Shown one piece after another: positions 1 to 8,276 of a stretch of DNA of 64,000 nucleotides (position 1 is the stretch's first letter; the number at the start of each line of letters is the position of its first letter). The stretch covers positions 682,001-746,000 of the forward strand of contig NW_027185566.1 in the NCBI RefSeq assembly GCF_040183065.1, read 5' to 3'. The translations under genes and the position numbers were made by a program. The DNA comes from Periplaneta americana (Eukaryota > Arthropoda > Insecta > Blattodea > Blattidae). Under the pieces are notes generated by a model. That model was not told the DNA's origin. It made no database searches and saw nothing but the letters and a program-made list of their open reading frames with translations.

Positions 1-1184
1 TTAACATTCCTTCTGTGGCTATTTTTATGATTTTAGGTGTTATTCTCGGGGGGTCTGGAACCCATTTATACACCCAAAAAATTTATGAAAATCTTGGATT
101 TATCTCTGACATTGTTTTGGGAATTATTTCCTTTATTATTGGGACAGAACTATCTCCTCAAGTATTAAAAAAATTAGGAAAACCTATTATTTTTGTAGCT
201 ATTGGTGAAGTTGTTGTTGCCGCTTTACTTGTAATTTGGGGAATTTTATATTTCACTAATTTGCCTCTTCATACAGCTCTCATGTTAGGTGCCGTTGCTA
301 GTGCTACTGCTCCTGCTGCAACCGTATTTGTTATACAAAACTACAAATCTAAGGGTCCTTTAACTAGTACTTTATTGGGTGTTGTTGGAGTAGATGATGC
401 CTTTTCTCTTATATTATTTTCCTTTGTAGCCGTTATCGCTCATAATTTATTATTGGGTACTACCGAAATCCAAGCAGGTGCTGTTTTATTACAAGCCTCT
501 GTACAAATAGGCTTAGCCGTTTTATTTGGTGTTTTGGGTGGAGTTGTTTTTTCTTTAATTGCTAAATTTACAAGACGAGAAGAGTCTTTGTTTATTGTTG
601 TTTTCGCGTTTATTGTATTGCTGACTGGAATTGCCAAATATTTTGAAATTTCACAACTACTTATCTTAATGGTTTTTGGCATGATCAGTGTAACTATCAA
701 CGACAAAATTACCGAAAAAACAAAGCATCAGTTAGATCAAACTTACGGGCTTCTTACTCCTATCTTTTTTATTTTAGCTGGAAGCACATTTAGTTGGAAA
801 TATGCCGTAGCTACTTTTAGCGTTGGGTTAATTTACACTGTGGCAAGAGCTGCGGGTAAATATGTGGGAGCTTATGCCGGTGCTAGTTTGAGTGGTTTAA
901 ACCAAAAAACGAGTCGGTTAGTAGGTTTAGGACTTCTTCCACAAGTAGGAGTAGCTTTTGGTCTCTCTATTGTTATTCATAGTACTTTTGGAACAGGAAA
1001 ATTTGGACAAGCTGGAATCAATATGTCTTTAGTAATTAGTAATATTTTGATATGGACAACTCTTCTAACAGAAACTATAGGACCTGTTTTAACCAAGTGG
1101 GCTCTACAATCTGCTGGAGAAATTGGACAAGATGGTGGTTCCGCCGAGAGATCTCGTATGCAGGAAAGAAAACTCACCAGATAA
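1..1184 (+). CDS. Cation/proton antiporter, CPA2 type (5' partial)
   Basis: Membrane antiporter exchanging Na+ or K+ for protons. The frame is open from the first bases of the window. A GTG lies at 15, but the residues before it (N-I-P-S) continue the usual first helix, so the true start is probably upstream. About eleven hydrophobic helices are visible. An A-T-A-P-A segment near residues 98-102 (counted from the GTG) and the acidic pair D127-D128 in V-D-D-A match the ion-binding helices of this superfamily. There is no C-terminal nucleotide-binding (KTN) domain; the protein ends in a short charged tail. The ion cannot be assigned from sequence. Confidence 0.8.
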   Translation, partial: NIPSVAIFMILGVILGGSGTHLYTQKIYENLGFISDIVLGIISFIIGTELSPQVLKKLGKPIIFVAIGEVVVAALLVIWGILYFTNLPLHTALMLGAVASATAPAATVFVIQNYKSKGPLTSTLLGVVGVDDAFSLILFSFVAVIAHNLLLGTTEIQAGAVLLQASVQIGLAVLFGVLGGVVFSLIAKFTRREESLFIVVFAFIVLLTGIAKYFEISQLLILMVFGMISVTINDKITEKTKHQLDQTYGLLTPIFFILAGSTFSWKYAVATFSVGLIYTVARAAGKYVGAYAGASLSGLNQKTSRLVGLGLLPQVGVAFGLSIVIHSTFGTGKFGQAGINMSLVISNILIWTTLLTETIGPVLTKWALQSAGEIGQDGGSAERSRMQERKLTR

Positions 1185-1324
1185 GGATAATCTCATTGAC
1201 TCCCTTTTCAAAGGATCATGGAAATTTTACTATCATTAGGATTTGAAAACTTATTTTCCGTTAAAAGCTATGATTTCCCATATAATTTTACATTTCTTGA
1301 AAAATGAAAATTGCCTTTATTATT

Positions 1325-1352
1325 TTGAAAACCCAAATTATGTGAATATATT
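1325..1352 (+). promoter_or_regulatory. Candidate sigma-70 promoter of rpmB
   Basis: TTGAAA at 1325-1330 and TATATT at 1347-1352 are separated by 16 bases, each one base from consensus. The rpmB start follows 43 bases after the -10 box. In such AT-rich DNA chance matches are common, so this is only a candidate. Confidence 0.35.
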
Positions 1353-1395
1353 TAGTATCTCTATTTGAAAACAGAAAGTTATTGAGGTTACATTT

Positions 1396-1587
1396 ATGTC
1401 AAGAAAATGTGAAACATGTGGTAAGCAAACGGTATTTGGTAATAAAGTCTCTCACTCTCAAAGAAAAACAAGAAGAACTTGGTTTCCAAACCTCGTTTCC
1501 ATAAAGGCTCTTATTAAGGGAGAAGTGAGAAAAGCTAAGATTTGCACAAAATGTTTGAAAGCTGGAAAATTAAAAAAAATTGTGTAA
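1396..1587 (+). CDS. rpmB: 50S ribosomal protein L28
   Basis: Structural protein of the large ribosomal subunit. The 63-residue product has the usual L28 opening (M-S-R-K-C) and normal length. Two C-x2-C pairs (C5/C8 and a K-I-C-T-K-C pair near residue 50) mark it as the zinc-binding form rather than the cysteine-free form. It is preceded by a TTGAGG ribosome-binding site and a candidate promoter. It stands alone, without rpmG beside it. Confidence 0.95.
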   Translation: MSRKCETCGKQTVFGNKVSHSQRKTRRTWFPNLVSIKALIKGEVRKAKICTKCLKAGKLKKIV

Positions 1588-1651
1588 AATCTATAGTCTT
1601 TTCTTCATAAAAAAGTTATAGATCTACCAACAAGCTCTGTAAGGAGATTAT

Positions 1652-2152
1652 ATGAGCTCTTCTAACGCCTTTGAAATCTACCAGCCTTTTATTACGGCCG
1701 CTATTTCTGTCATTAAAGAAACAGCAGGAATTAATTTGAGTAAAAAGTCTCTGTATACTCAGTATGGAAAAATTTCCACTGGCGGTACTGCTGTCTCCAT
1801 TGGGATTATTGGAAAAATTCAAGGGAATGCTGTATACCAGTTCTCTAGAGATTTTACAATGAGAATTTCTTCTAGGATGATCAAAGAAACTCATTTAGCC
1901 AGTGCAGACAATCCTGAAGAATTTCAAGCTGTTTTAGAATCTGCTCTCAAAGAAATTGCCAATATGGTTTCCGGAAAAGTCTTGGGTTTAATACAAGACA
2001 AATATGACGATATTAACATTACCCCTCCTAAAATTTTTTTAGGGAGAGGGGTTAGATTATTTGAAAAAGATACAAAAATTGTGGTGATTGACCTCACTTC
2101 TCCTTTTGGTGATTTTTCTATAAATCTGAATATTACAAAACGAGTGGAGTAA
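1652..2152 (+). CDS. cheX: Chemotaxis phosphatase CheX
   Basis: Predicted to dephosphorylate CheY-P and so end the chemotactic signal to the flagellar motor. It has 166 residues, the usual single-domain CheX size. The catalytic E-x2-N signature is present as E101 and N104 in K-E-I-A-N-M, followed by a small-residue helix (V-S-G-K). An AAGGAG site precedes the ATG. It lies two bases upstream of fliN, so phosphatase and motor-switch protein are probably made from one transcript. CheX is the usual CheY-P phosphatase of spirochaetes, which commonly lack CheZ. Confidence 0.85.
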   Translation: MSSSNAFEIYQPFITAAISVIKETAGINLSKKSLYTQYGKISTGGTAVSIGIIGKIQGNAVYQFSRDFTMRISSRMIKETHLASADNPEEFQAVLESALKEIANMVSGKVLGLIQDKYDDINITPPKIFLGRGVRLFEKDTKIVVIDLTSPFGDFSINLNITKRVE

Positions 2153-2154
2153 GT

Positions 2155-2508
2155 ATGGCTGAACATTTTACATCGGATGACGATACACCTATTATTGAAG
2201 AAGAACAAAATATAGAAGATAAAGAAACAGTGATTCAGCATATAGAAGCCTTACGAGGCGTAAAAATGCATGTCTCTGTGGTTATGGGTGAATCCACTAT
2301 CCCCGTAAAAGATCTTCTCTCTCTCAGACGAGATTCCATAGTAGAACTAGATAGAAATCAAACAGACGATGTTGATATTTATGTAAATAATCGGCTTGTT
2401 GCCAAAGGACAAATTGTAGCTATAGACGATGAATATGCCGTAAGAATTACACAAATTTTAGAGGCCATTAAGCAGGATGGCTCTATGGAGAAAATATTAA
2501 ATGAATAA
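2155..2508 (+). CDS. fliN: Flagellar motor switch protein FliN
   Basis: Part of the cytoplasmic C-ring that sets rotor direction and binds the export ATPase complex. It has 117 residues: an acidic N-terminal stretch (about 1-30) and then a SpoA domain (about 38-115) with the family features V-x-V-x-M-G, P-V-K-D-L-L, a hydrophobic ladder and the closing V-R-I-T. FliN usually sits in the large flagellar operon; here it is paired with cheX and overlaps rsfS by 8 bases. A second FliN/FliY copy elsewhere cannot be excluded. Confidence 0.9.
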   Translation: MAEHFTSDDDTPIIEEEQNIEDKETVIQHIEALRGVKMHVSVVMGESTIPVKDLLSLRRDSIVELDRNQTDDVDIYVNNRLVAKGQIVAIDDEYAVRITQILEAIKQDGSMEKILNE

Positions 2509-2863
2509 CTTAACTCAAAATAATATACAAGTAGCCAAAGACTTGGCCGAGTTCTTGAATGAAAAAAAAGCAGAAAATATCCTGGCGTTGGATGTCTCTG
2601 AGCAGTCCCAATTTACCGATGCTTTCGTGATTATTTCGGGTCAATCGCTTTTACACTTGCACGGGCTACAAACTTATATTATTGATTTTCTCACTCCTAA
2701 AGGTTATAAAAAACGCAATCCACAAAATACTCATTTGGATAGTCCTTGGGTTCTTTTAGATTTTGGGGATATTATTGTTCATCTTTTTACTCCAGAAGCA
2801 AGAGAATTCTACCGTTTAGAAAAGCTGTGGTTTGATGCTCCCATCATCTTTCCAGAAAAATAA
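2501..2863 (+). CDS. rsfS: Ribosomal silencing factor RsfS
   Basis: Binds L14 on free 50S subunits and blocks joining with 30S during starvation (known for the family). It has 120 residues, the normal length. Typical features are A-L-D-V-S near residue 28, F-x-D-A-F-V-I-x-S-G near 39-48, S-P-W-V-L-L-D-F-G-D near 84-93 and the ending Y-x-L-E-K-L-W. Its ATG lies inside the end of fliN, so translation is probably coupled. Confidence 0.93.
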   Translation: MNNLTQNNIQVAKDLAEFLNEKKAENILALDVSEQSQFTDAFVIISGQSLLHLHGLQTYIIDFLTPKGYKKRNPQNTHLDSPWVLLDFGDIIVHLFTPEAREFYRLEKLWFDAPIIFPEK

Positions 2864-2872
2864 GGAAAATTT

Positions 2873-4045
2873 ATGTCCGTTTTTTCAAAACGAGTTCAAA
2901 AACTTCAACAAATAATGAAAAAACAAGAAGTTCAAGCTTGTTTCTTTTTCCATTATACCGAAATCGCATATTTTACTGGTTGCTCTTTAGGGAATTTCCT
3001 ATTTATTCCTGCAGACAATTCACCTATAATTTTTACACGAAAAGTTCCACAAAGAATACAAAATTTTGTTCCTAATATCTCTGTAGTTGTTTACCGTTCT
3101 TATAAAGATCTCTTAGACTCAGTTCAACCGAACCAATTTTCACAGTCTAAAATAGCCATCCCATTAGCCAATACTTCTTATGCCCATGTAGAAAAATTTC
3201 TTACCTCTTTTGGATTTTCATCACAATATCTAGTAGATGCACAACCACTGCTGAATCAAACCACCTTGATTAAAACAGAAGAAGAGATCGCTTCCATAAA
3301 AAAAGCGAATCAAGGTATTGCTCAAATACTTTCAGGACTCAAAGCAGAGGATGTTCTGGGTAAAACAGAAGCTCACATCTCTGGATTATTATATGCTCAG
3401 CTTAAGGATATTGGGTTTATTGGAGAATATCAATTTCGTAGTATGACTCCATTTATTGGTCCTGTTGTTCTTACTAAAGATGCCGTTTATACGCTCAGTA
3501 ATGCCGAAACAACCTACTCAGGTAAAGGACTCAACCCTATATTAGCCACAGGGAGTGGACATAATATTATTGAAAAAGATATCCCATTTGTTATAGATAT
3601 TATGAACAACCAAGAAGGATTATTTGCCGATGTCACCAGAACCTTTATTGTGGGGAGTCCTTCTGTAAAATTACAAAAAAGACATCAAGATTTGATAAAA
3701 ATTTTTGAAGCTATCCAGAGTTGGTGCAAAGTTGGAAATACCTTCAGTCAGATTTATGAACAAACGCTCCTGATGGTTCAGGATTTGGGTTATCAAGATC
3801 ATTTTATGGGTCTTAAACCCAACCAGTCTGCTTTTATTGGACACAATATTGGAGCTTGGGTGGATGAACTCCCCGCTTTTAGTAAAAATATGAATACAGC
3901 TCTTGCAGTTAATATGACTTTTGCATTGGAGCCTAAATTTTATTTTGAAGATTTTGATTCTTCTGGTTTAGAATCCACTTTTGTCCAAAGAGAAGATTTT
4001 TTAGAATCCTTGACCCCGCTTTCATCTGACTTGATCATCCTATAA
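2873..4045 (+). CDS. Xaa-Pro aminopeptidase, M24 family
   Basis: Metallopeptidase that removes N-terminal residues before proline. It has 390 residues: a creatinase-type N-terminal domain (about 1-130) and a pita-bread catalytic domain (about 135-385). The five metal ligands are all visible: D242 in V-I-D-I-M, D253 in F-A-D-V-T-R, H324 in I-G-H-N-I-G, E353 in L-E-P-K and E367 in L-E-S-T-F. The gene is nine bases from rsfS and five from the next gene, so the run is likely one operon. Cytoplasmic; no signal peptide. Confidence 0.88.
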   Translation: MSVFSKRVQKLQQIMKKQEVQACFFFHYTEIAYFTGCSLGNFLFIPADNSPIIFTRKVPQRIQNFVPNISVVVYRSYKDLLDSVQPNQFSQSKIAIPLANTSYAHVEKFLTSFGFSSQYLVDAQPLLNQTTLIKTEEEIASIKKANQGIAQILSGLKAEDVLGKTEAHISGLLYAQLKDIGFIGEYQFRSMTPFIGPVVLTKDAVYTLSNAETTYSGKGLNPILATGSGHNIIEKDIPFVIDIMNNQEGLFADVTRTFIVGSPSVKLQKRHQDLIKIFEAIQSWCKVGNTFSQIYEQTLLMVQDLGYQDHFMGLKPNQSAFIGHNIGAWVDELPAFSKNMNTALAVNMTFALEPKFYFEDFDSSGLESTFVQREDFLESLTPLSSDLIIL

Positions 4046-4049
4046 CCTT

Positions 4050-4802
4050 ATGGCACTTAATTTACCAAAATTCCAAGAACTTCCCTTCATTCAAAAACGA
4101 AAAAAACTCTGCTATTATCTACATAGATCTATTACAGAAAACACAAAACAATATTTGCAAGATATTCAGCATATGGTAGATTTTATTAACCAAAATGAAT
4201 ATCGTCAACTTCGTTTTGAAAGTACACAAGAGGGACTGAAAGAATTTTATCAACAAATTCAAACCGAAATCCAAAAAAATGACCCTTACCAAGAAGATAT
4301 TCTCTTTGACAAACCTCATCATCAAAGAATACTCCTTCCTCAAAAAATAGGGGTCATTCTCGAAAACATCCGTTCTCCTTTTAATGTAGGCGCTTTTTTT
4401 AGAATGTCGGAAGCTTTTGGTATTCACGAAATTATTATTATCGGTAGCACTCCATCTCCCTACAAACAAACAAAAATCCAGAAAACCGCCAAAGGAGAAC
4501 TGATTCCTTTTCAAATTTTTAGCTCTATAGATATTTTTTTACAACAAACCATACCTTCTCCCGTGCTTCTAGCCATAGAAAAAGCCAAAGGTTCTGTTCC
4601 TCTCCAAACCTTGAATTTGAAACAGGATAAAAGTTACTACCTCATTTTCGGAAATGAAGAATTTGGAGTTTCTTCCGAGACTTTAAAGTATTGTCAAAGT
4701 ATCCATCATATTCCTATGTTTGGTACTAAAAATTCTCTCAATGTATCCGTAGCTGGTGGTATTGTACTCAATTATATCACCACATTATTTTTTAAAGATT
4801 AA
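4050..4802 (+). CDS. TrmH/SpoU-family RNA 2'-O-methyltransferase
   Basis: Methylates a ribose 2'-OH in tRNA or rRNA using SAM; the target site cannot be told from sequence. It has 250 residues. The N-terminal 95 are helical and the SPOUT domain follows, with motif 1 (E-N-I-R-S-P-F-N-V-G), motif 2 (I-F-G-N-E-E-F-G-V) and motif 3 (I-P-M-F-G-T-K-N-S-L-N-V-S-V-A), which form the trefoil-knot SAM site. The 3' end overlaps the tail of der on the other strand by four bases. Confidence 0.88.
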   Translation: MALNLPKFQELPFIQKRKKLCYYLHRSITENTKQYLQDIQHMVDFINQNEYRQLRFESTQEGLKEFYQQIQTEIQKNDPYQEDILFDKPHHQRILLPQKIGVILENIRSPFNVGAFFRMSEAFGIHEIIIIGSTPSPYKQTKIQKTAKGELIPFQIFSSIDIFLQQTIPSPVLLAIEKAKGSVPLQTLNLKQDKSYYLIFGNEEFGVSSETLKYCQSIHHIPMFGTKNSLNVSVAGGIVLNYITTLFFKD

Positions 4803-6184
4803 TGTCTATTCTTAAATGTAAGAAACAACGGCACACCTCTCAGAGGAAATTGCTCGTAGAGACGATTTATTAAAAACTTTTTATAAGATGGAGTAATAAT
4901 CTCCTGATTATTTACAAAAATTTCAAACTGAGGAGGGTTCTTGCCTACTTGAGCTCCATAAAAAATTTTGAGCGCTCCTAATTTAGAAAATGGTGGCTTT
5001 TCTTTAATACACTGTTTCAAAAATAAAGTCAGTTCTCTAGCTTTGATCTTATGATGATAGTTTCGAGCTACTTCTGCAACCACATCTAATACTCTAAAAA
5101 TACTCTGACCTACCTTTGTAGAAAAAGGAATTACAGGATAATATTTAACTATATCTAGTTGATATTCAAAACGCTCTAAAATAATCTTTCTATCTTCTTG
5201 ACCAATCAAATCCCATTTATTCAGCCCAATAACAATGCCTTTTTTTTCTTTAATGGCTAAATCTAGAAGCTTTTTATCCTGCTCTGTTACTTCCTTAACT
5301 GCGGCATCTAATAGTAGCACAACAATATCACTTTTTCGGATAGCCCAAAGTGCTTTTTTTATAGAATCTTGCTCCAAACCATCTGTAATTTTGGAACGCC
5401 TCCTTAACCCTGCCATATCGGCAAAGTGATAATATCGCCCTCGATAAACCATATCCTTTGTTAAAACATCCCTTGTAGTGCCAGGCACATCCGAAACAAT
5501 TGCCTTATTTTCTCCAGTCACTCGGTTGAAAAAACTAGATTTGCCAGCATTAGGTCTGCCTAATAGAGCACAACGAATGACCAATTTCTCTGGGTCCTCT
5601 GCTTGTTCTTCTGCTGATTCTGCCTCTTTGATTTCTTCTAATGGAGTTTCTAGGGTAAATCCAGCATTTACCAAAAAATCTTTAATCTTCTCTTTAAGTT
5701 CATAAATTCCTAGTCTATGAGCACAAGAAATAAACTGAATTTGAGAAAATCCTAGTTCATAAAATTCATAGGCTTGAATTTCACTTTTAGCATTGTCCAC
5801 TTTATTAACTACAAGAATTGTCTGAGCAAATTTATTCTTTCTGAAAAGTTCTGCCAATAATAGATCATCTTGAGTGATACCATCTTTACTGTCTACCAAA
5901 AAAAGAAGTAAATCAGCTTTTTCTATAGCATTTTTTGCAAATTCAATAGTTTGATCAATAAAAGCGTGTTCTATACTATGACTAATCCCACCTGTATCCA
6001 AGAGATCCAAAGTATAACCGAGTTCTGCATCTTGGTAAACAGCCTCTACAACATCTCGAGTTACTCCAGGTGTTTCTGCCACTAAAGATTTCTTTCTTTT
6101 CAACAGTGTATTAAACAACGATGACTTTCCAACATTAGGTCTGCCTACAATAGCAACAATAGGAGATTTTTTTTCATCCAACAT
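4799..6184 (-). CDS. der: Ribosome biogenesis GTPase Der (EngA)
   Basis: Essential double GTPase for 50S maturation. Two Era-like G domains are complete: first G-R-P-N-V-G-K-S-S near residue 15, D-T-G-G and N-K-V-D; second G-R-P-N-A-G-K-S-S near residue 210, D-M-A-G and N-K-W-D. A KH-like C-terminal domain (about 350-461) follows. The frame could open at a TTG at 6196, but GGAGG sits just before the ATG at 6184, so that start (461 residues) is chosen. The ribosome-binding site lies in the last codons of the upstream lipoprotein gene. Confidence 0.95.
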   Translation of the reverse strand: MLDEKKSPIVAIVGRPNVGKSSLFNTLLKRKKSLVAETPGVTRDVVEAVYQDAELGYTLDLLDTGGISHSIEHAFIDQTIEFAKNAIEKADLLLFLVDSKDGITQDDLLLAELFRKNKFAQTILVVNKVDNAKSEIQAYEFYELGFSQIQFISCAHRLGIYELKEKIKDFLVNAGFTLETPLEEIKEAESAEEQAEDPEKLVIRCALLGRPNAGKSSFFNRVTGENKAIVSDVPGTTRDVLTKDMVYRGRYYHFADMAGLRRRSKITDGLEQDSIKKALWAIRKSDIVVLLLDAAVKEVTEQDKKLLDLAIKEKKGIVIGLNKWDLIGQEDRKIILERFEYQLDIVKYYPVIPFSTKVGQSIFRVLDVVAEVARNYHHKIKARELTLFLKQCIKEKPPFSKLGALKIFYGAQVGKNPPQFEIFVNNQEIITPSYKKFLINRLYEQFPLRGVPLFLTFKNRH

Positions 6185-6186
6185 AT

Positions 6187-7347
6187 CTACCTCCAATTCA
6201 CAAACACTAAATCTTTAGATTTGAGAAAAACACCCAACAACCCTCCATCTGGATTCACTCCAAGACTTAAACGAGTGTAATAATTAATATCTGGGTTAAC
6301 TTTACTTCTCATAATATTTTTTCCATCTGTATTGTAAATTTCCAACAGATAACCATCTCTATCCTGATAAGTTAGCCCATAAAGCTGGTTATTATTGGTT
6401 AACCCATAAATTTGCATATTGAGGTTTTTTATTTCCACAATATCCTGCAAAATATACTGTTTATTGATAGTTAGAATTTGTTTTTTTTGTATTTGTAGCT
6501 GCCCTGCAGTTTCTTTATAAATGTCCAAAATTACCATAATATCTCTAGTATTGTTAATAGGAAAAATATCTTCTATTGTATATTTCTCCTCTGTAGCATT
6601 TTGTTCTAGAAAACCTTCGATAATGGGGGTAATTTTTTCTTCTGTATAAAAAAGGATATTTTTGCCAAAATTAGAATAATATCTCAAAGATAACTTGCCA
6701 TTTTGAAGGTATTTAATCCAAACACCATTATCTGTATCGAAATAAAAATTTTGAATTCGAATATCTGCATCAAACGGAGGATTATCCCTTCCTTCCTCCC
6801 CTATTTTATAAAGAAATTTTCCATTAGGGGTAAATCTCAATAACTCCAATTTCTTATCACGAGAAACAGGTTCGGTAAAAGTATGAGCTACATAAAGATC
6901 CCCTTCATTATCTATTGCAATTTTTCCTATCTCTTCAAAATGGTATGTTTCTTTAACCGCCGTTCGATTCAAGTTCGACTCCGTATTGCTACTACTTTTT
7001 TCTATAACTTGTTGAGAAGTATTAAATTCTGTCTTCATTTCTTCCAATATTCCCCCCCATGCTTTCGATTGATTCTGTTTCTGAGTGGAAGTATCAAAAA
7101 CATTCCCCAGTTCAAATACAACCCTATTGTAGGAATTAAGAGCAAAAATTTTTTTATGTAAATTATCTGAAATATAAAGAAAGTTTTTACTGTAGTAATA
7201 ATTGAGTGTATTACTGTTAAATACATCTTTATCCGTTAAATTAATATCCTTTATATAAATAGCATTGACAACGCCCCTATTCAGGGTATCGATTTTCTCA
7301 CAGTGAGTCAATACAAAAAATAAAAAAAATAAACGCCACTTTCTCAC
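6187..7347 (-). CDS. Putative lipoprotein with beta-propeller-like pattern
   Basis: Function not recognised. It has 386 residues with a short signal peptide ending in L-T-H-C, a plausible spirochaete lipobox with C16 as the lipidated residue. The rest is rich in short beta strands and repeated aromatic/glycine-asparagine turns (for example D-N-E-G-D-L-Y-V-A near residue 150 and N-P-D-G-G-L-L-G-V near 370), as in NHL/beta-propeller proteins. The start is GTG overlapping the recR stop by four bases, with GGGAG ahead. It sits in the dnaX-recR-der run, so it is expressed with housekeeping genes. Spirochaete-specific families of this kind exist, but I cannot name this one securely. Confidence 0.65.
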   Translation of the reverse strand: MRKWRLFFLFFVLTHCEKIDTLNRGVVNAIYIKDINLTDKDVFNSNTLNYYYSKNFLYISDNLHKKIFALNSYNRVVFELGNVFDTSTQKQNQSKAWGGILEEMKTEFNTSQQVIEKSSSNTESNLNRTAVKETYHFEEIGKIAIDNEGDLYVAHTFTEPVSRDKKLELLRFTPNGKFLYKIGEEGRDNPPFDADIRIQNFYFDTDNGVWIKYLQNGKLSLRYYSNFGKNILFYTEEKITPIIEGFLEQNATEEKYTIEDIFPINNTRDIMVILDIYKETAGQLQIQKKQILTINKQYILQDIVEIKNLNMQIYGLTNNNQLYGLTYQDRDGYLLEIYNTDGKNIMRSKVNPDINYYTRLSLGVNPDGGLLGVFLKSKDLVFVNWR

Positions 7348-7955
7348 TGGATTTTCTCCCGATTTCTAAGAGAATTAATTAAACTCAAAGAGTCCGCATA
7401 CTCTAGTTCTAAACCAAAAGGTAATCCTTTAGCCAACCGGGTTATTGTCACGGGCTCATCTTTAAGAAGTCTAGTAATATAAAAAGCAGTCGCATCTCCG
7501 TCTGTATCCAAACTCGTAGCAATAATAACTTCTTTTATAGAATGAGTCTGAACTCTTTCTACTAACTCCGCTATTCTTAATCTTTGAGGTGTTATCCCAT
7601 CTAATGGAGCTAATTTACCTTCCAAAATATGATAAAGTCCTTTATACTCTAGAGTATCTTCAAAAAGGAAAAGATCTTTAAAATTTTCTACAACACAGAG
7701 TGTCTCCTTATCTCGCCTATGATCAGAACAAATAAAACATTCTTCTTCTTTATTTTGGGTGAGTGCAAAACATTGAGGGCAGTGATGAAGTTCCTTTTGG
7801 ACATCTAAAAGAGAATTTATGAAATTCTCTATAAAACCTTCCTTGGAGTAGATAAAAAAAAATGCCATTCTTTCCGCATTTTTAGCTCCCACCCCAGGTA
7901 TTTTTTTGAACTGTTCCACTAGATTACGCAAGGGTTGAGGATATTCTCTAGTCAT
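7344..7955 (-). CDS. recR: Recombination mediator RecR
   Basis: With RecO (and RecF), loads RecA on SSB-coated gaps. It has 203 residues, the normal length: a helix-hairpin-helix (I-P-G-V-G-A-K-N-A near residue 20), a four-cysteine zinc finger (C-P-Q-C and C-F-I-C), and a Toprim domain with A-T-S-L-D-T-D-G-D-A-T-A near residues 146-157. It overlaps the end of the YbaB gene by an ATGA, giving the conserved dnaX-ybaB-recR order. Confidence 0.96.
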   Translation of the reverse strand: MTREYPQPLRNLVEQFKKIPGVGAKNAERMAFFFIYSKEGFIENFINSLLDVQKELHHCPQCFALTQNKEEECFICSDHRRDKETLCVVENFKDLFLFEDTLEYKGLYHILEGKLAPLDGITPQRLRIAELVERVQTHSIKEVIIATSLDTDGDATAFYITRLLKDEPVTITRLAKGLPFGLELEYADSLSLINSLRNREKIQ

Positions 7956-8275
7956 AAAATTCCACCGAGCATATCTAACGGCAATCCCATAGCCTTAAAA
8001 AGCTCTTTTTGTTTTACTCGTATATCCTGTACAGACTGATTAAATGCTAACTTCAAAAGGTCCTGTAACATTGGCTTTTCTTCTGCCCGAATAAGCTCTT
8101 CTCGAACATCCAATTGAATCATCTCATAAAGCCCATTCATCTGTACACAAACCGCTCCGCCCCCCACAGAAGTATGAACATAAATATTCTTAAGTTTATC
8201 CTTGAGTTCCGTACCTATCCCAGAAAAAGATCCTTGCATACTTTTTGCCAAATTCATTAAATTATTTAAGTCCAT
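7952..8275 (-). CDS. YbaB/EbfC nucleoid-associated protein
   Basis: Small dimeric DNA-binding protein of the family that includes Borrelia EbfC. It has 107 residues with an N-terminal helix opening M-D-L-N-N-L-M-N-L-A-K-S-M, the central G-G-G-A-V strand (about 40-45), and a C-terminal helix ending in G-L-P-L-D-M-L-G. It lies one base after dnaX and overlaps recR by four bases, as in many bacteria. Confidence 0.9.
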   Translation of the reverse strand: MDLNNLMNLAKSMQGSFSGIGTELKDKLKNIYVHTSVGGGAVCVQMNGLYEMIQLDVREELIRAEEKPMLQDLLKLAFNQSVQDIRVKQKELFKAMGLPLDMLGGIL

Positions 8276-8276
8276 A

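Noticed and set aside
440-1246. Three frames overlapping the antiporter gene
   Set aside because: They lie within or across the clear antiporter frame and have low-quality composition and no ribosome-binding sites.
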